The notes: generated by a model not told the origin, from the sequence alone. A DNA stretch of 64,000 bases from SKVR01 sp037441525 (GCA_037441525.1 JBBISA010000006.1:39622-103621); one strand, 5' to 3'; shown: positions 1 through 10,002, counted from the stretch's first letter. Numbers and translations: made by a program.

Positions 1-142
1 CGAAGTGGTATTGTTTGCTTATGGCAACCGGATAGAGATTTGGTCAAAACAACTTTATGAACAAACTATGAATGCTGAGCCCGCGGAGTTTTCTGATTTG
101 GCAGAGGAGGTAATGGGCCGCATCAATAATAACAATGCCTGA
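1..142 (+). CDS. mraZ: MraZ, C-terminal part (cut by window start)
   Basis: Frame 2 is open from the window edge to a TGA at 140-142 and gives about 46 residues, including VVLFAYGNRIEIWSK, which matches the second SpoVT/AbrB-like half of MraZ. In this family the protein is a ring-shaped DNA-binding repressor of its own dcw operon. It is the normal first gene of the cluster and lies 2 nt before rsmH, so the position supports the call. The N-terminal half and the operator/promoter are outside the window. Confidence 0.85.
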   Translation, partial: EVVLFAYGNRIEIWSKQLYEQTMNAEPAEFSDLAEEVMGRINNNNA

Positions 143-144
143 AC

Positions 145-1038
145 ATGGTTTACCATTTGCCAGTAATGCCTTCAGAAACTACAGAAGGCCTTGACATAAA
201 GGCTGGTGGGGTTTATGTAGACGCAACTTACGGTGGAGGTGGCCACTCAGGGCTGATCCTTGAAAAACTGGGCAACGGGAGATTATTTGCCTTTGACCAG
301 GACAATGATGTGAAGAAGAATTTGCCTCAGGACCAAAGGCTGGTTTTCATAAACGAGAATTTCAGGTACATGAAAAACTTCCTGAAATTGTATAATGCAA
401 TTCCGGTTGATGGAATTCTGGCTGATCTTGGAGTTTCTTCGTGGCAGATTGACCAGCCCGAACGGGGATTTTCTACCCGTTTTGATGGTCCGCTCGATAT
501 GCGAATGAATAAGAAAGGGGGAGCAACTGCAGGCGATCTTCTTCAAATTGCCGATGCCGAGCACCTGGGCAATATTTTCAGACTTTACGGTGAGCTGGCC
601 AATGCACGCAAAATCGCAGCAGAAATTGTTTGGTGTCGCAAAAACAATCCTGTACAAACTACTTCCGACCTCAAAAATGCTTTGCAAAAGTTTGCACCCC
701 GCGGAAAGGAAAACAAATTTTATGCTCAGATATTTCAGGCCTTAAGAATTGAAGTAAATAACGAACTTGATGTCTTGCAGGAATTTTTGGTGCAAAGTGT
801 TGATTTGCTTAAATCCGGTGGCCGTTTGGTGATTATTTCATACCATTCGCTCGAAGACAGACTGGTAAAAAACTTTATGCGGGCAGGTAAGTTTTCGGGG
901 GAAGTTGAAAAGGATTTTTTTGGAAATGCCCTGGCCCCGTTAAAGCCTGTTGGAAAGGTAAAAGTGCCGACGCAAAATGAATTGGAGGCAAACCCAAGAT
1001 CAAGGAGTGCTAAATTAAGAATTGCAGAAAAAATATAA
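145..1038 (+). CDS. rsmH: 16S rRNA (cytosine1402-N4)-methyltransferase RsmH
   Basis: RsmH methylates N4 of C1402 in the 16S rRNA P site using S-adenosylmethionine. The 297 residues begin with the family pattern HLPVMPSET and carry the SAM-binding motif DATYGGGGHS at residues 26-35. The segments ADLGVSSWQID, ERGFSTRFDGPLDMRM and the late ISYHSLEDR are also typical, and the length is normal. The ATG at 145 comes 2 nt after the mraZ stop. The end is followed closely by the ftsL-like gene, so all three are probably cotranscribed. Confidence 0.97.
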   Translation: MVYHLPVMPSETTEGLDIKAGGVYVDATYGGGGHSGLILEKLGNGRLFAFDQDNDVKKNLPQDQRLVFINENFRYMKNFLKLYNAIPVDGILADLGVSSWQIDQPERGFSTRFDGPLDMRMNKKGGATAGDLLQIADAEHLGNIFRLYGELANARKIAAEIVWCRKNNPVQTTSDLKNALQKFAPRGKENKFYAQIFQALRIEVNNELDVLQEFLVQSVDLLKSGGRLVIISYHSLEDRLVKNFMRAGKFSGEVEKDFFGNALAPLKPVGKVKVPTQNELEANPRSRSAKLRIAEKI

Positions 1039-1042
1039 CCTA

Positions 1043-1468
1043 ATGGCCGAAAATACTTACAAAAAGCTTGAAAAAGAAAAGTCAGGAACCAGCAATGGCC
1101 GCGGATTAAATAAATTCGTCGGGATAATAAGGTCATTGCTCAATGGCAGTTTCCTCACCATAGACCGCTCACCAGGACTGCTTCCCTTTCTTTTTTTTGT
1201 GGCTTTTATAGCCATAATGCTTATCGCCAATACCTATCTGGCCGAAAAAAAGGCCAGGCGGGTGGAAGGTTACCGCAATGAAGTAACTGAACTTCGCACA
1301 ATCTATATATCATACAAGTCGGAACTTATGTACCTGAGCAACCAGTCAGAAATTGCCCGCAGGTTGTCGAACCAGGGTTTTGTAGAATCTACTGTTCCGC
1401 CACGTGTGTTGCACAAAAACAATCGCAGGAGCAATTTCCTGCTACGAATTTTTAAAACTGGTAATTAA
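1043..1468 (+). CDS. ftsL: FtsL-like division protein
   Basis: A 141-residue bitopic membrane protein: basic cytoplasmic N-terminus, one transmembrane segment near residues 46-67 (LLPFLFFVAFIAIMLIANTY), then a periplasmic helix likely to form a coiled coil. FtsL has low sequence conservation. The call rests on this topology and on the place between rsmH and ftsI, where Bacteroidota keep their FtsL-like gene. It would form the septal FtsQ-FtsL complex. An in-frame ATG at 1022 lies inside rsmH; the ATG at 1043, 4 nt after the rsmH stop, is preferred. Confidence 0.8.
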   Translation: MAENTYKKLEKEKSGTSNGRGLNKFVGIIRSLLNGSFLTIDRSPGLLPFLFFVAFIAIMLIANTYLAEKKARRVEGYRNEVTELRTIYISYKSELMYLSNQSEIARRLSNQGFVESTVPPRVLHKNNRRSNFLLRIFKTGN

Positions 1469-1477
1469 TAAAATAAA

Positions 1478-3601
1478 GTGGAAAAAACAGACCCGAAAAA
1501 GCAGGAAAAAAATGACATTTTATGGAGGGTATACCTTGTATATCTCTTCACGGTTGTTTTTGCCCTTTTAATTCTGGGGAGGGTCATTCATCTTCAGTTT
1601 ATTGATGGCGACAGGTGGAGAGAAAAAGCCCGTAATGAGACCTTGAGATATATAAATATTGACGCGGTAAGGGGCGATATACTCGCCGATGATGGAAGGT
1701 TGCTTGCCACAAGTGTGCCGGTTTACGAAATCAGAATAGACCTTAGTCGCAAGGTAGTTTCTGATGAAGTGCTGTTTGCCGGTATTGATTCATTGGCCTT
1801 AAGGTTGTCACGATTGTTTCGTGATAAATCCCAGTCAGAATACAAGCGCATGATTTTAAAGGCGCGGAGTGAACAAGACCAGTTTTTCCTTCTTCGCCGC
1901 AATGTGAATTACCACCAGTTGGTTGAACTGAAAACCTTCCCGGTTTTAAGGCTGGGACGGTATCGTGGCGGGTTAAGGGTAATTGAGCGTTCGCGTCGCG
2001 AAACCCCCTTTAAAACCCTGGCATCGCGAACCATAGGGTATGAAAGGGAAGGAGTTTATGTTGGCCTTGAAGGAGCTTATCGCGAATTTCTTGAAGGAAC
2101 CCAGGGCCAAAGACTCATGCAGCGTATAAGTGGCGGTTGGATGCCCATAAATGATGAAGATGAAATTCAGCCTGTTAACGGTAAGGACGTAATAACTACC
2201 ATCAACATCAATATACAGGACGTGGCAGAAAATGCCCTTCAGAAACAACTTCAGCGATATAATGCAACCCATGGTACTGTTGTAGTAATGGAAGTGGCAA
2301 CGGGCAAAGTGAAGGCTATAAGCAACCTTACACGCAACGGTGCTGGCAACTACGAAGAGGTATTCAATTATGCTATTGGCGAAAGCGCAGAGCCTGGTTC
2401 TACATTTAAATTGGCAAGCCTGATTGCATTGCTCGAAGATGGTATTGTCAAACCCGATGAGTTTGTTCAGACAGGCAATGGTCGAACCTTGTTTGCTGAC
2501 CGTTTAATGCGCGATGCAAAAGATGGTGGTTTTGGTACCATTACTTTCAGCGAAGTATTTGCCCTTTCATCCAATGTAGGGTTTTCAACTTTGGTAAACA
2601 AAGCTTATAGCCGCAATCCATCCAGGTTTATCAGCCACCTCGAAAACCTGATGATAGACAAACCCCTGGGAATTGAAATCAAAGGCGAAGGAATACCAAA
2701 AGTGCCCAGGCCTGGCGAAGCAGGGTGGTCAGGGGTTACCCTGCCATGGTTGTCAATCGGATATGGTGTTTCGTTAACTCCGTTGCAAATGTTGTCGCTC
2801 TATAATGCCATTGCCAACGATGGCAAATACATGAAACCAATGTTTGTTGAAGAAGTGCGCCAGACTGGTAAACTGGTTAAAAGGTTTGAACCACAGGTGG
2901 TAAAAAGAGCTATATGTTCCAAACCTACCCTCGAAAAGGTTAAGGCCATGCTTGAGCTTGTGGTAGAGTCTGGCACAGCATCAGGAATTAACACCCAGGT
3001 TTATCGCATTGCAGGAAAAACCGGTACTGCCCAGTATACCAGTTCAAGCGGCGGTTACAAGTCAAGTGAAAGAATGATTTACCGGGCGTCCTTTGCCGGA
3101 TATTTCCCTGCCGACAACCCGATTTATTCAATGATAGTGGTTATTCATGACCCTAAGGGTTGGGTATATAGCGGAAGCCAGGTGGCTGCCCCGGTGTTCA
3201 GAGAAATTGCGGATAAAATCTATGCTACCCAGATTAATGTTAACGAGAACTATTTGCATGGCGCAACCATGACTATGCTCCCCGATGTGGTTGCAGGTTC
3301 GGTTGATGACCTGAGAAGGATTTACTCAATATTCAATTGCAGGTTCAGGCTTGCAGAAAAGGGTGCCCAATGGGCTACTGCAAGGGTTAGCGGGCAGGAT
3401 ACTGTTCAGGCAACCAGCCGTGAGTTTATTCATAACCTCGTTCCCAATGTTGTTGGGATGGGTTTGAGCGATGCCCTGTTTCTGCTCGAAAATGCCGGCT
3501 TAAGGGTGCGAATTTCTGGTCGGGGTGCAGTGCGCTCGCAAAGCATTAGGCCCGGAACCCGCACTGTGCCCGGCAGCGAAATCGTAATTCAATTATCCTA
3601 A
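1478..3601 (+). CDS. ftsI: Septal peptidoglycan transpeptidase FtsI (PBP3) with PASTA domain
   Basis: Class B penicillin-binding protein of 707 residues that cross-links septal peptidoglycan. Order: cytoplasmic N-terminus, transmembrane helix near residues 17-40, PBP dimer domain, transpeptidase domain, and a PASTA domain at about 652-707. The three active-site motifs are visible: S308-T-F-K311, S364-S-N366 and K514-T-G-T517. A C-terminal PASTA domain is common in Bacteroidota FtsI but absent in E. coli. The start is GTG at 1478, 9 nt after the ftsL stop. The partner glycosyltransferase FtsW is encoded at 7736. Confidence 0.96.
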   Translation: MEKTDPKKQEKNDILWRVYLVYLFTVVFALLILGRVIHLQFIDGDRWREKARNETLRYINIDAVRGDILADDGRLLATSVPVYEIRIDLSRKVVSDEVLFAGIDSLALRLSRLFRDKSQSEYKRMILKARSEQDQFFLLRRNVNYHQLVELKTFPVLRLGRYRGGLRVIERSRRETPFKTLASRTIGYEREGVYVGLEGAYREFLEGTQGQRLMQRISGGWMPINDEDEIQPVNGKDVITTININIQDVAENALQKQLQRYNATHGTVVVMEVATGKVKAISNLTRNGAGNYEEVFNYAIGESAEPGSTFKLASLIALLEDGIVKPDEFVQTGNGRTLFADRLMRDAKDGGFGTITFSEVFALSSNVGFSTLVNKAYSRNPSRFISHLENLMIDKPLGIEIKGEGIPKVPRPGEAGWSGVTLPWLSIGYGVSLTPLQMLSLYNAIANDGKYMKPMFVEEVRQTGKLVKRFEPQVVKRAICSKPTLEKVKAMLELVVESGTASGINTQVYRIAGKTGTAQYTSSSGGYKSSERMIYRASFAGYFPADNPIYSMIVVIHDPKGWVYSGSQVAAPVFREIADKIYATQINVNENYLHGATMTMLPDVVAGSVDDLRRIYSIFNCRFRLAEKGAQWATARVSGQDTVQATSREFIHNLVPNVVGMGLSDALFLLENAGLRVRISGRGAVRSQSIRPGTRTVPGSEIVIQLS

Positions 3602-3623
3602 TCATTATTAAAGAAGAAAAACC

Positions 3624-5075
3624 TTGAAATTACTGAGCGAGATATTATATAAGTGTGAATTGCAGGCCATTACCGGTTCAACCGAGGTTTGGATTTCGCA
3701 GCTCTCCCTCGATTCGCGTCAGGTTAAGTCTGGGAGTTGCTTTTTTGCTATCAGGGGCACTGCATCTGACGGGCATGCCTATATCAATACAGCAATATCT
3801 GCCGGGGCTGTGGCCATTGTATGCAGCGAAATTCCGGAAAAAACTCTTCCTGAAATTACATATATCAAGGTAACCGATCCGGCGGTAGCCATGGCCAAGG
3901 TAGCTGCAAATTTTTATGATAATCCATCAGATAACCTTATCGTGGTTGGTGTTACAGGAACCAATGGAAAAACCACCATTGCTACTCTGCTCTATAAGCT
4001 TTTCATGTCGATAGGCGAAAAATCGGGGTTGATTTCCACTATTTCAAACCGCATTGGCGAACTCGATATTCCTTCGTCGCATACCACTCCTGATACCATA
4101 TCGCTCAATCATCTGTTTGCCCAAATGGTGGAGGCCGGCTGCAGGTATTGTTTTATGGAAGTTAGTTCGCATGCCATTCATCAGAAAAGGGTAGAGGGGG
4201 TCAATTTTACGGGTGGAATATTCACCAATATTACCCACGACCATTTGGATTACCACAAAACCTTCAGGGATTACCTGCTTGCCAAAAAGGCATTTTTCGA
4301 TTCACTGGGCAAAAAGGCTTTTGCCCTTACCAATATTGATGATAAAAATGGACAGGTGATGTTGCAAAACACCCTGGCCCGCAAGTATTCCTATGGCATT
4401 AAAAATATGGCAGACTATAAGGCCAGAGTTATGGAAAATTTGCTCAGTGGGTTGGTTTTGCAAATAGAAGGCAGGGATGTGTATTGCCGGCTGGTAGGAG
4501 AGTTCAATGCATCGAATCTGCTGGCCATTTATGGATGCACCCGATTGCTTGGGCTTGAAGCTGATTTAGCCTTAACTGCCCTGAGTGAACTGGGGCCTGT
4601 GGAAGGAAGATTTGATTACATAATCAGCGATGCCAAAATCATAGGCATTGTTGATTATGCCCATACCCCCGATGCCCTTGAAAATGTTCTTAAAACCATT
4701 CACAACCTGCGTACCGGCACCGAAAAGGTAATAACCGTGGTGGGCTGTGGTGGAAACCGCGATGCGGCAAAACGTCCGGCCATGGCAGCCATTGCGGCAA
4801 ATTTCAGCGACCAGGTTATACTTACCAGCGACAACCCCAGGTTTGAAGACCCTGCCCAAATTCTTGAAGATATGATGAAGGGAATTGAGCTGACCGACAA
4901 AAGAAAAACATTGGTAATTGAAAACCGGCACGAAGCAATTAAAACTGCTGCTGCTCTGGCTTCGCCAGGCGATATAATTCTGGTGGCCGGAAAGGGGCAC
5001 GAAAAATATCAGGAAATAAAAGGGGTAAAATATCCCTTCGACGATAAATCAATCATCAGGGAGGTTCTGGCTTAA
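3624..5075 (+). CDS. murE: UDP-MurNAc-tripeptide synthetase MurE (meso-DAP type)
   Basis: Cytoplasmic Mur ligase that adds the third residue to UDP-MurNAc-L-Ala-D-Glu using ATP. The P-loop GVTGTNGKTT is followed by the central ligase signature, and the C-terminal domain has TSDNPRFEDP. DNPR is the established signature of enzymes that select meso-diaminopimelate over lysine. The length of 483 residues is usual. The start codon is TTG at 3624, 22 nt after ftsI, because no in-frame ATG lies near the conserved N-terminus. It belongs to the continuous dcw operon. Confidence 0.96.
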   Translation: MKLLSEILYKCELQAITGSTEVWISQLSLDSRQVKSGSCFFAIRGTASDGHAYINTAISAGAVAIVCSEIPEKTLPEITYIKVTDPAVAMAKVAANFYDNPSDNLIVVGVTGTNGKTTIATLLYKLFMSIGEKSGLISTISNRIGELDIPSSHTTPDTISLNHLFAQMVEAGCRYCFMEVSSHAIHQKRVEGVNFTGGIFTNITHDHLDYHKTFRDYLLAKKAFFDSLGKKAFALTNIDDKNGQVMLQNTLARKYSYGIKNMADYKARVMENLLSGLVLQIEGRDVYCRLVGEFNASNLLAIYGCTRLLGLEADLALTALSELGPVEGRFDYIISDAKIIGIVDYAHTPDALENVLKTIHNLRTGTEKVITVVGCGGNRDAAKRPAMAAIAANFSDQVILTSDNPRFEDPAQILEDMMKGIELTDKRKTLVIENRHEAIKTAAALASPGDIILVAGKGHEKYQEIKGVKYPFDDKSIIREVLA

Positions 5076-5086
5076 AACGTATTAAT

Positions 5087-6343
5087 ATGCTGTACCATTT
5101 ATTTACATTCCTCGACAGTCATTTCGACATACCCGGTGCCGGATTGTTTCAGTACATCTCTTTCAGAGCTGGTATGTCGATTATACTTTCCCTCTTAATA
5201 TCTATGATATTCGGGAAACGTATTATTCAGTTTCTTCAGAAAAAACAGGTAGGTGAAGTAATCCGCAACCTTGGGCTGGAAGGACAGATGAAAAAGCAGG
5301 GTACTCCTACCATGGGTGGAATTATTATTATCGCATCCATTGTTATTCCGGTTTTGTTGTTTGCCAAGCTAAACAACGTGTACGTTCTTTTATTGCTATT
5401 TTCCACCCTGTGGCTGGGTATGATCGGTTTTATTGATGATTACATTAAAGTATTCAGGAAGGATAAAAAAGGATTGCACGGCAGATTTAAGGTAATGGGG
5501 CAGGTTGGTCTGGGATTAATTGTAGGAAGTGTTCTTTATTTCAACGATTCTGTTGTTATCAGGGAAAAGGTAGTTCCTGAATTTCAGTATATAACAAGTA
5601 ACGAACTGCTCGAACTCGATGCATCGGCCCGCGCCGGTAATACTGTGGTAAAGGAATCGGTGAAATCTACCAAAACCACCATCCCCTTCTTTAAAGACAA
5701 TGAGTTTGATTATTCTATGTTGCTTCGCTGGCTGGGCAATGGTTATAAATACTGGACATTTCTGATATTTATTCCCATAGTTATACTCATAATTACAGCG
5801 GTTTCCAATGGTGCCAACATGACCGACGGGCTCGACGGGCTTGCCACCGGTACATCAGCAATTATTGGTGTTACCCTTGGCATTTTGGCCTATGTGTCGG
5901 GCAATGTTATCTTCTCCGATTATCTCAACATTATGTATATTCCCAATACAGGCGAAATGGTAGTATTCATCGCTGCCTTTGTAGGGGCTTGCGTGGGTTT
6001 TATGTGGTACAATTCTTATCCGGCACAAGTGTTCATGGGCGATACCGGGAGTCTGTCGCTGGGGGGTATTATTGCGGTTTTTGCAATTAGTATCCGCAAG
6101 GAATTACTCATTCCCATCATGTGCGGGATTTTCTTTGCTGAAAACCTTTCGGTTTTGTTGCAGGTGGGCTGGTTTAAATATACCCGAAAAAGATTTGGCG
6201 AAGGAAGGCGGATTTTCAGAATGGCTCCGTTGCACCATCATTATCAAATGCTGGGATACCATGAAGCAAAGATTGTTTTCAGGTTTTTGATTGTAGGGAT
6301 TGTGTTGGCAATAATTTCTGTAATAACGCTGAAAGTGAGATAG
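5087..6343 (+). CDS. mraY: Phospho-MurNAc-pentapeptide translocase MraY
   Basis: Polytopic membrane enzyme that moves phospho-MurNAc-pentapeptide from UDP to undecaprenyl phosphate, giving lipid I. Visible family motifs are KQGTPTMGG, GFIDDYIKV, GANMTDGLDGLATG, VFMGDTGSLSLGG and FRMAPLHHHYQ, which hold the catalytic Asp and His residues. At 418 residues it is longer than the E. coli enzyme (about 360). The extra part is a polar loop around residues 165-215 between membrane helices, known in Bacteroidota MraY. The stop is directly followed by the murD ATG with no spacer. Confidence 0.97.
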   Translation: MLYHLFTFLDSHFDIPGAGLFQYISFRAGMSIILSLLISMIFGKRIIQFLQKKQVGEVIRNLGLEGQMKKQGTPTMGGIIIIASIVIPVLLFAKLNNVYVLLLLFSTLWLGMIGFIDDYIKVFRKDKKGLHGRFKVMGQVGLGLIVGSVLYFNDSVVIREKVVPEFQYITSNELLELDASARAGNTVVKESVKSTKTTIPFFKDNEFDYSMLLRWLGNGYKYWTFLIFIPIVILIITAVSNGANMTDGLDGLATGTSAIIGVTLGILAYVSGNVIFSDYLNIMYIPNTGEMVVFIAAFVGACVGFMWYNSYPAQVFMGDTGSLSLGGIIAVFAISIRKELLIPIMCGIFFAENLSVLLQVGWFKYTRKRFGEGRRIFRMAPLHHHYQMLGYHEAKIVFRFLIVGIVLAIISVITLKVR

Positions 6344-7690
6344 ATGGGCGGACGGTTCGATATTGCCATACTTGGGGCCGGCGAAAGTGGCGCAGGTGCA
6401 GCAATATTGGCACATAAAAAGGGATTTAAGGTGATGGTTTCTGATAAGGGAACCATTCAGCAGAAATACAAGAACGTTCTTTCAAATCATGGCATATTAT
6501 GGGAAGAAGGCAAACACTCAGAAGATAGTATTTTATCGGCAGCTGAAATTATCAAGAGTCCTGGTATTCCTGATAGTGCGCCACTGGTAAGAAAAGCCCG
6601 TGAGCATGCTATTCCGGTGATTTCTGAGATTGAGTTTGCAGCGCGGTTTACCAATGCAAGGAAAATATGTATTACGGGTAGCAACGGCAAAACTACAACC
6701 ACTATGTTAACATGGCATATTCTCAAAAAGGCGGGTTTTAATGTGGGGTTGGCAGGTAACGTAGGGAAAAGTTTTGCATGGCAGGTTGCCGAAACAAACC
6801 ACGATTATTATGTGCTGGAAATTTCAAGTTTTCAGCTCGACGGAATGTTTGAATTTAAGGCTGATATAGGCATTTTGCTCAATATTACACCCGACCATCT
6901 CGACCGTTATGATTACTGTTTCGAAAAATATGCCATGTCGAAGTTCAGAATAACCCAGAACCAAACCAGTGATGATGTTTTTGTTTTTTGTAATGATGAT
7001 AAGGTAATAACCCAAATGATGGAAACCATGGATATCCCTTCAAAAAAAATACCATTTACCCTTGCAAACAATGAATCGGAAGGGGCTTGGATGAAAGATG
7101 AAAACACTTTTTTAATTAATATAAACCAAGACATTCTTGAGATGGAAATCAATGAGCTACCCATCGTAGGTAAGCACAATTTGTATAACACAATGGCTGC
7201 AGGAATTGCGGCGCGCTTAGTAGATATCCGAAAAGAAATTATTAAACAAAGCCTAACCGAATTCGAAAATATTGAGCACAGGCTTGAGCATGTAGCTGTT
7301 GTAAGAGGTATTGAGTTTATCAACGATAGCAAGGCCACCAATGTAAACTCTACATGGTATGCTCTTGAGAGTGTTAAAAAGCCTGTAGTATGGATTGTTG
7401 GCGGCATTGACAAGGGTAACGATTACACCCCCCTGTTTGAACTGGTTAAAACCAGGGTTAAAGCCATTGTATGTTTAGGCCGCGATAATAGCCGAATTGT
7501 GAAAGCATTTGAAGGAGCAGTTCCTCAGATTGTTGAAACAAACTCGGTTGCTGAAGCAGTAAAAACAGCCTATTATCTTGGTTCGCCGGGCGATGTTGTG
7601 CTGTTATCGCCGGCTTGCGCCAGTTTTGACCTGTTTGAAAATTTCGAAGACCGCGGACGGCAATTCAAACAACAGGTGTATGACCTGTAA
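6344..7690 (+). CDS. murD: UDP-MurNAc-L-alanine:D-glutamate ligase MurD
   Basis: Cytoplasmic ATP-dependent ligase that adds D-glutamate to UDP-MurNAc-L-Ala. It has an N-terminal nucleotide-binding fold (AILGAGESGAGAA), the P-loop ITGSNGKTTTT, ISSFQLD and the NITPDHLDRY segment, then the C-terminal FINDSKATN and GGIDKGNDY motifs. The 448 residues match the family. It abuts mraY without a gap, which implies translational coupling. Confidence 0.96.
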   Translation: MGGRFDIAILGAGESGAGAAILAHKKGFKVMVSDKGTIQQKYKNVLSNHGILWEEGKHSEDSILSAAEIIKSPGIPDSAPLVRKAREHAIPVISEIEFAARFTNARKICITGSNGKTTTTMLTWHILKKAGFNVGLAGNVGKSFAWQVAETNHDYYVLEISSFQLDGMFEFKADIGILLNITPDHLDRYDYCFEKYAMSKFRITQNQTSDDVFVFCNDDKVITQMMETMDIPSKKIPFTLANNESEGAWMKDENTFLININQDILEMEINELPIVGKHNLYNTMAAGIAARLVDIRKEIIKQSLTEFENIEHRLEHVAVVRGIEFINDSKATNVNSTWYALESVKKPVVWIVGGIDKGNDYTPLFELVKTRVKAIVCLGRDNSRIVKAFEGAVPQIVETNSVAEAVKTAYYLGSPGDVVLLSPACASFDLFENFEDRGRQFKQQVYDL

Positions 7691-7735
7691 AAGGTTCTGG
7701 TATATACAGTTTTAAAAACAAATATTTAATCAGCA

Positions 7736-8893
7736 ATGAAAGTAATAATCAGCAAACTGCAAGGCGATAAGGTGATATGGTTTATAGTGGCCGCTTTGTC
7801 ATTATTTTCCATCCTGGCTGTTTACAGCTCAACCGGTACATTAGCCTACAGGTTTCAATCGGGCAATACTGAGTATTACCTCATCAAGCACCTGGTGATA
7901 CTTGTTATGGGGCTTTTGCTGATGTATCTGGCGCATAAAATAAAATACACTTATTATTCAAAAATAGCCCAACTGGCTTTGTTTGCAGCTATACCCCTCT
8001 TATTGCTTACACTTGTTGCGGGAACCAATATTAATGAAGCCAACCGATGGCTTACCTTGCCGGTGATTAATGTTTCTTTTCAGAGTTCCGACTTTGCCAA
8101 ACTTGCACTTATCATGTACCTGGCCCGGATTCTCAACAAGAAACAGGAGCAGATAAAGGACCTCAAATCGGCATTTATACCTGTATTGTTGCCAGTGGTA
8201 ATTATTTGCGGACTTATTCTGCCCGCTAACTTTTCAACCGCAGCCATTTTGTTCGCTACAAGTGTGGTAGTTATGTTTATTGGACGCTTAAATTTTAAAT
8301 ACATTATGGCGATGATAGGGGTGGGGCTCATAGCCTTGACCATCTTTATCATTGTGCTGCTCAATTCACCATCATCGGGCCGTGTTGGTACCTGGAAAGC
8401 ACGTATCGAGCGATTTGTCGACCGTGAAAATGCTGATACCTATCAGTCTGATATGGCCAAAACCGCAATCGCAACCGGAGGAATAACCGGTAAGATGCCC
8501 GGAAACTCAGTGCAGCGTAATTTTTTGCCCCAGGCTTTTTCAGATTTTATTTATGCTATTATCATTGAGGAATACGGCCTCATTGGTGGCTTCGTGGTGC
8601 TTATGCTTTACCTTATATTGCTTTTCAGAGGTATACAAATAGCGCAACGAGCCCCGGGAACCTTTGGTGCATTCCTTGCCATCGGTTTAACTTTTAGCCT
8701 GGTTTTTCAGGCCATGATCAATATGGCAGTAACAGTGGATTTGTTGCCTGTAACTGGTCAGCCACTGCCACTGATAAGCATGGGGGGGACATCACTTTGG
8801 TTTACCAGTCTTGCCATAGGTATTATTCTGAGCGTAAGCCGAAAAGCCGAAGAAGCAGCCATGCAGGAAGGAGGTGAATATGCCCCAGTCTGA
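7736..8893 (+). CDS. ftsW: SEDS peptidoglycan glycosyltransferase FtsW
   Basis: Polytopic membrane protein of the FtsW/RodA/SpoVE family, 385 residues with about ten hydrophobic segments. It polymerises lipid II at the septum with FtsI. The family motif GLIGGFVVLMLY and the late LLPVTGQPLPLISMGGTS segment are clear. The position inside the dcw cluster favours FtsW over RodA. The 3' end overlaps the first codons of murG, so the two are probably translationally coupled. Confidence 0.95.
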   Translation: MKVIISKLQGDKVIWFIVAALSLFSILAVYSSTGTLAYRFQSGNTEYYLIKHLVILVMGLLLMYLAHKIKYTYYSKIAQLALFAAIPLLLLTLVAGTNINEANRWLTLPVINVSFQSSDFAKLALIMYLARILNKKQEQIKDLKSAFIPVLLPVVIICGLILPANFSTAAILFATSVVVMFIGRLNFKYIMAMIGVGLIALTIFIIVLLNSPSSGRVGTWKARIERFVDRENADTYQSDMAKTAIATGGITGKMPGNSVQRNFLPQAFSDFIYAIIIEEYGLIGGFVVLMLYLILLFRGIQIAQRAPGTFGAFLAIGLTFSLVFQAMINMAVTVDLLPVTGQPLPLISMGGTSLWFTSLAIGIILSVSRKAEEAAMQEGGEYAPV

Positions 8894-9989
8894 GCCTTTA
8901 AGGGTAATCATTGCAGGTGGTGGAACCGGTGGGCATATTTTCCCTGCCATTGCCATAGCAAATGCAATCAAAGAAAAGGTGTTCAATGCCAAAATTTTGT
9001 TTGTTGGGGCTAAAGGGCGCATGGAAATGCAAAAAGTTCCAGCAGCAGGCTACCATATTCTGGGTTTGAACATAGCCGGTATTCAGCGCAGGCTTACCTG
9101 GAAAAATCTTCTGGTGTCGTTCAAACTCATTGATAGTATGGTGCGTTCACGCAATATTGTTAAGCGCTTTAAGCCCAATGTGGTTATCGGGGTGGGGGGG
9201 TATGCCAGCGGCCCGGTGGTAAGGGCGGCTTGCAAATTGGGCGTGCCTACTTTAATCCAGGAACAGAACTCGTTTCCTGGCATTACAAACAAGATACTTG
9301 CCCGTAAGGTGGATAAAATATGTGTGGCCTATGAAGGGATGGAGCGTTTTTTCCCCAAGGGAAAAATTTATCTTACAGGCAACCCCGTAAGAAAGAATAT
9401 TCTGAGTGCCAACGAAAAGAGGGATGAAGCTTTTGCCTATTTCGGATTCGAACCCGGTAAGAAGGTAATTCTTATGGTTGGTGGAAGCCTTGGAGCATTA
9501 AGTATTAATGAAGCAGTTGCTAATCACCTGGAAAATTTGCTGAATGAAGGGTTGCAGATAATCTGGCAAACCGGAAAAAGCTATTATGAAAAGGCAATCC
9601 TTAAAATGAGAAGCGTTAACTCACAATACATAAGGGTTTATGATTTTATTGACCGGATGGATTTGGCCTATGGTGCTGCTGATGTGGTAGTATCAAGGGC
9701 CGGTGCTATTGCCATCAGCGAGATATGCGCCTTGCAGAAACCTTCCATCCTGGTGCCCTCACCCTTTGTGGCCGAAGATCACCAGACCAAAAATGCTATG
9801 GCCCTGGTAAATATGCATTCAGCACTGCTTTTACCCGAAAACAAAGTTAGGCTGGAGCTTGCCAATGAGATTATTGCTCTTGTGGCCGACGACGAAAAAC
9901 TATTTAACCTAAAAAAAAATATTGTCAGGCTTTATTACCGCGACTCAGCAAGCAACATTGCCGGGGTGGCCTTAAGCCTTGTAAAATAA
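8880..9989 (+). CDS. murG: UDP-GlcNAc:lipid I N-acetylglucosaminyltransferase MurG
   Basis: GT28 family GT-B enzyme on the inner face of the membrane that turns lipid I into lipid II. The N-terminal GGGTGGHIFPAIAIANAI and GVGGYASGPVV motifs and the C-terminal donor site (SRAGAIAISEICALQKPSILVP) are present. The ATG at 8880 is chosen over an in-frame GTG at 8874 because AGGAGG at about 8869-8874 then sits at Shine-Dalgarno distance, while the GTG would overlap it. Length is 369 residues. The gene overlaps the end of ftsW by 14 nt. Confidence 0.96.
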   Translation: MPQSEPLRVIIAGGGTGGHIFPAIAIANAIKEKVFNAKILFVGAKGRMEMQKVPAAGYHILGLNIAGIQRRLTWKNLLVSFKLIDSMVRSRNIVKRFKPNVVIGVGGYASGPVVRAACKLGVPTLIQEQNSFPGITNKILARKVDKICVAYEGMERFFPKGKIYLTGNPVRKNILSANEKRDEAFAYFGFEPGKKVILMVGGSLGALSINEAVANHLENLLNEGLQIIWQTGKSYYEKAILKMRSVNSQYIRVYDFIDRMDLAYGAADVVVSRAGAIAISEICALQKPSILVPSPFVAEDHQTKNAMALVNMHSALLLPENKVRLELANEIIALVADDEKLFNLKKNIVRLYYRDSASNIAGVALSLVK

Positions 9990-10002
9990 CCTGAAAACCG
10001 AT

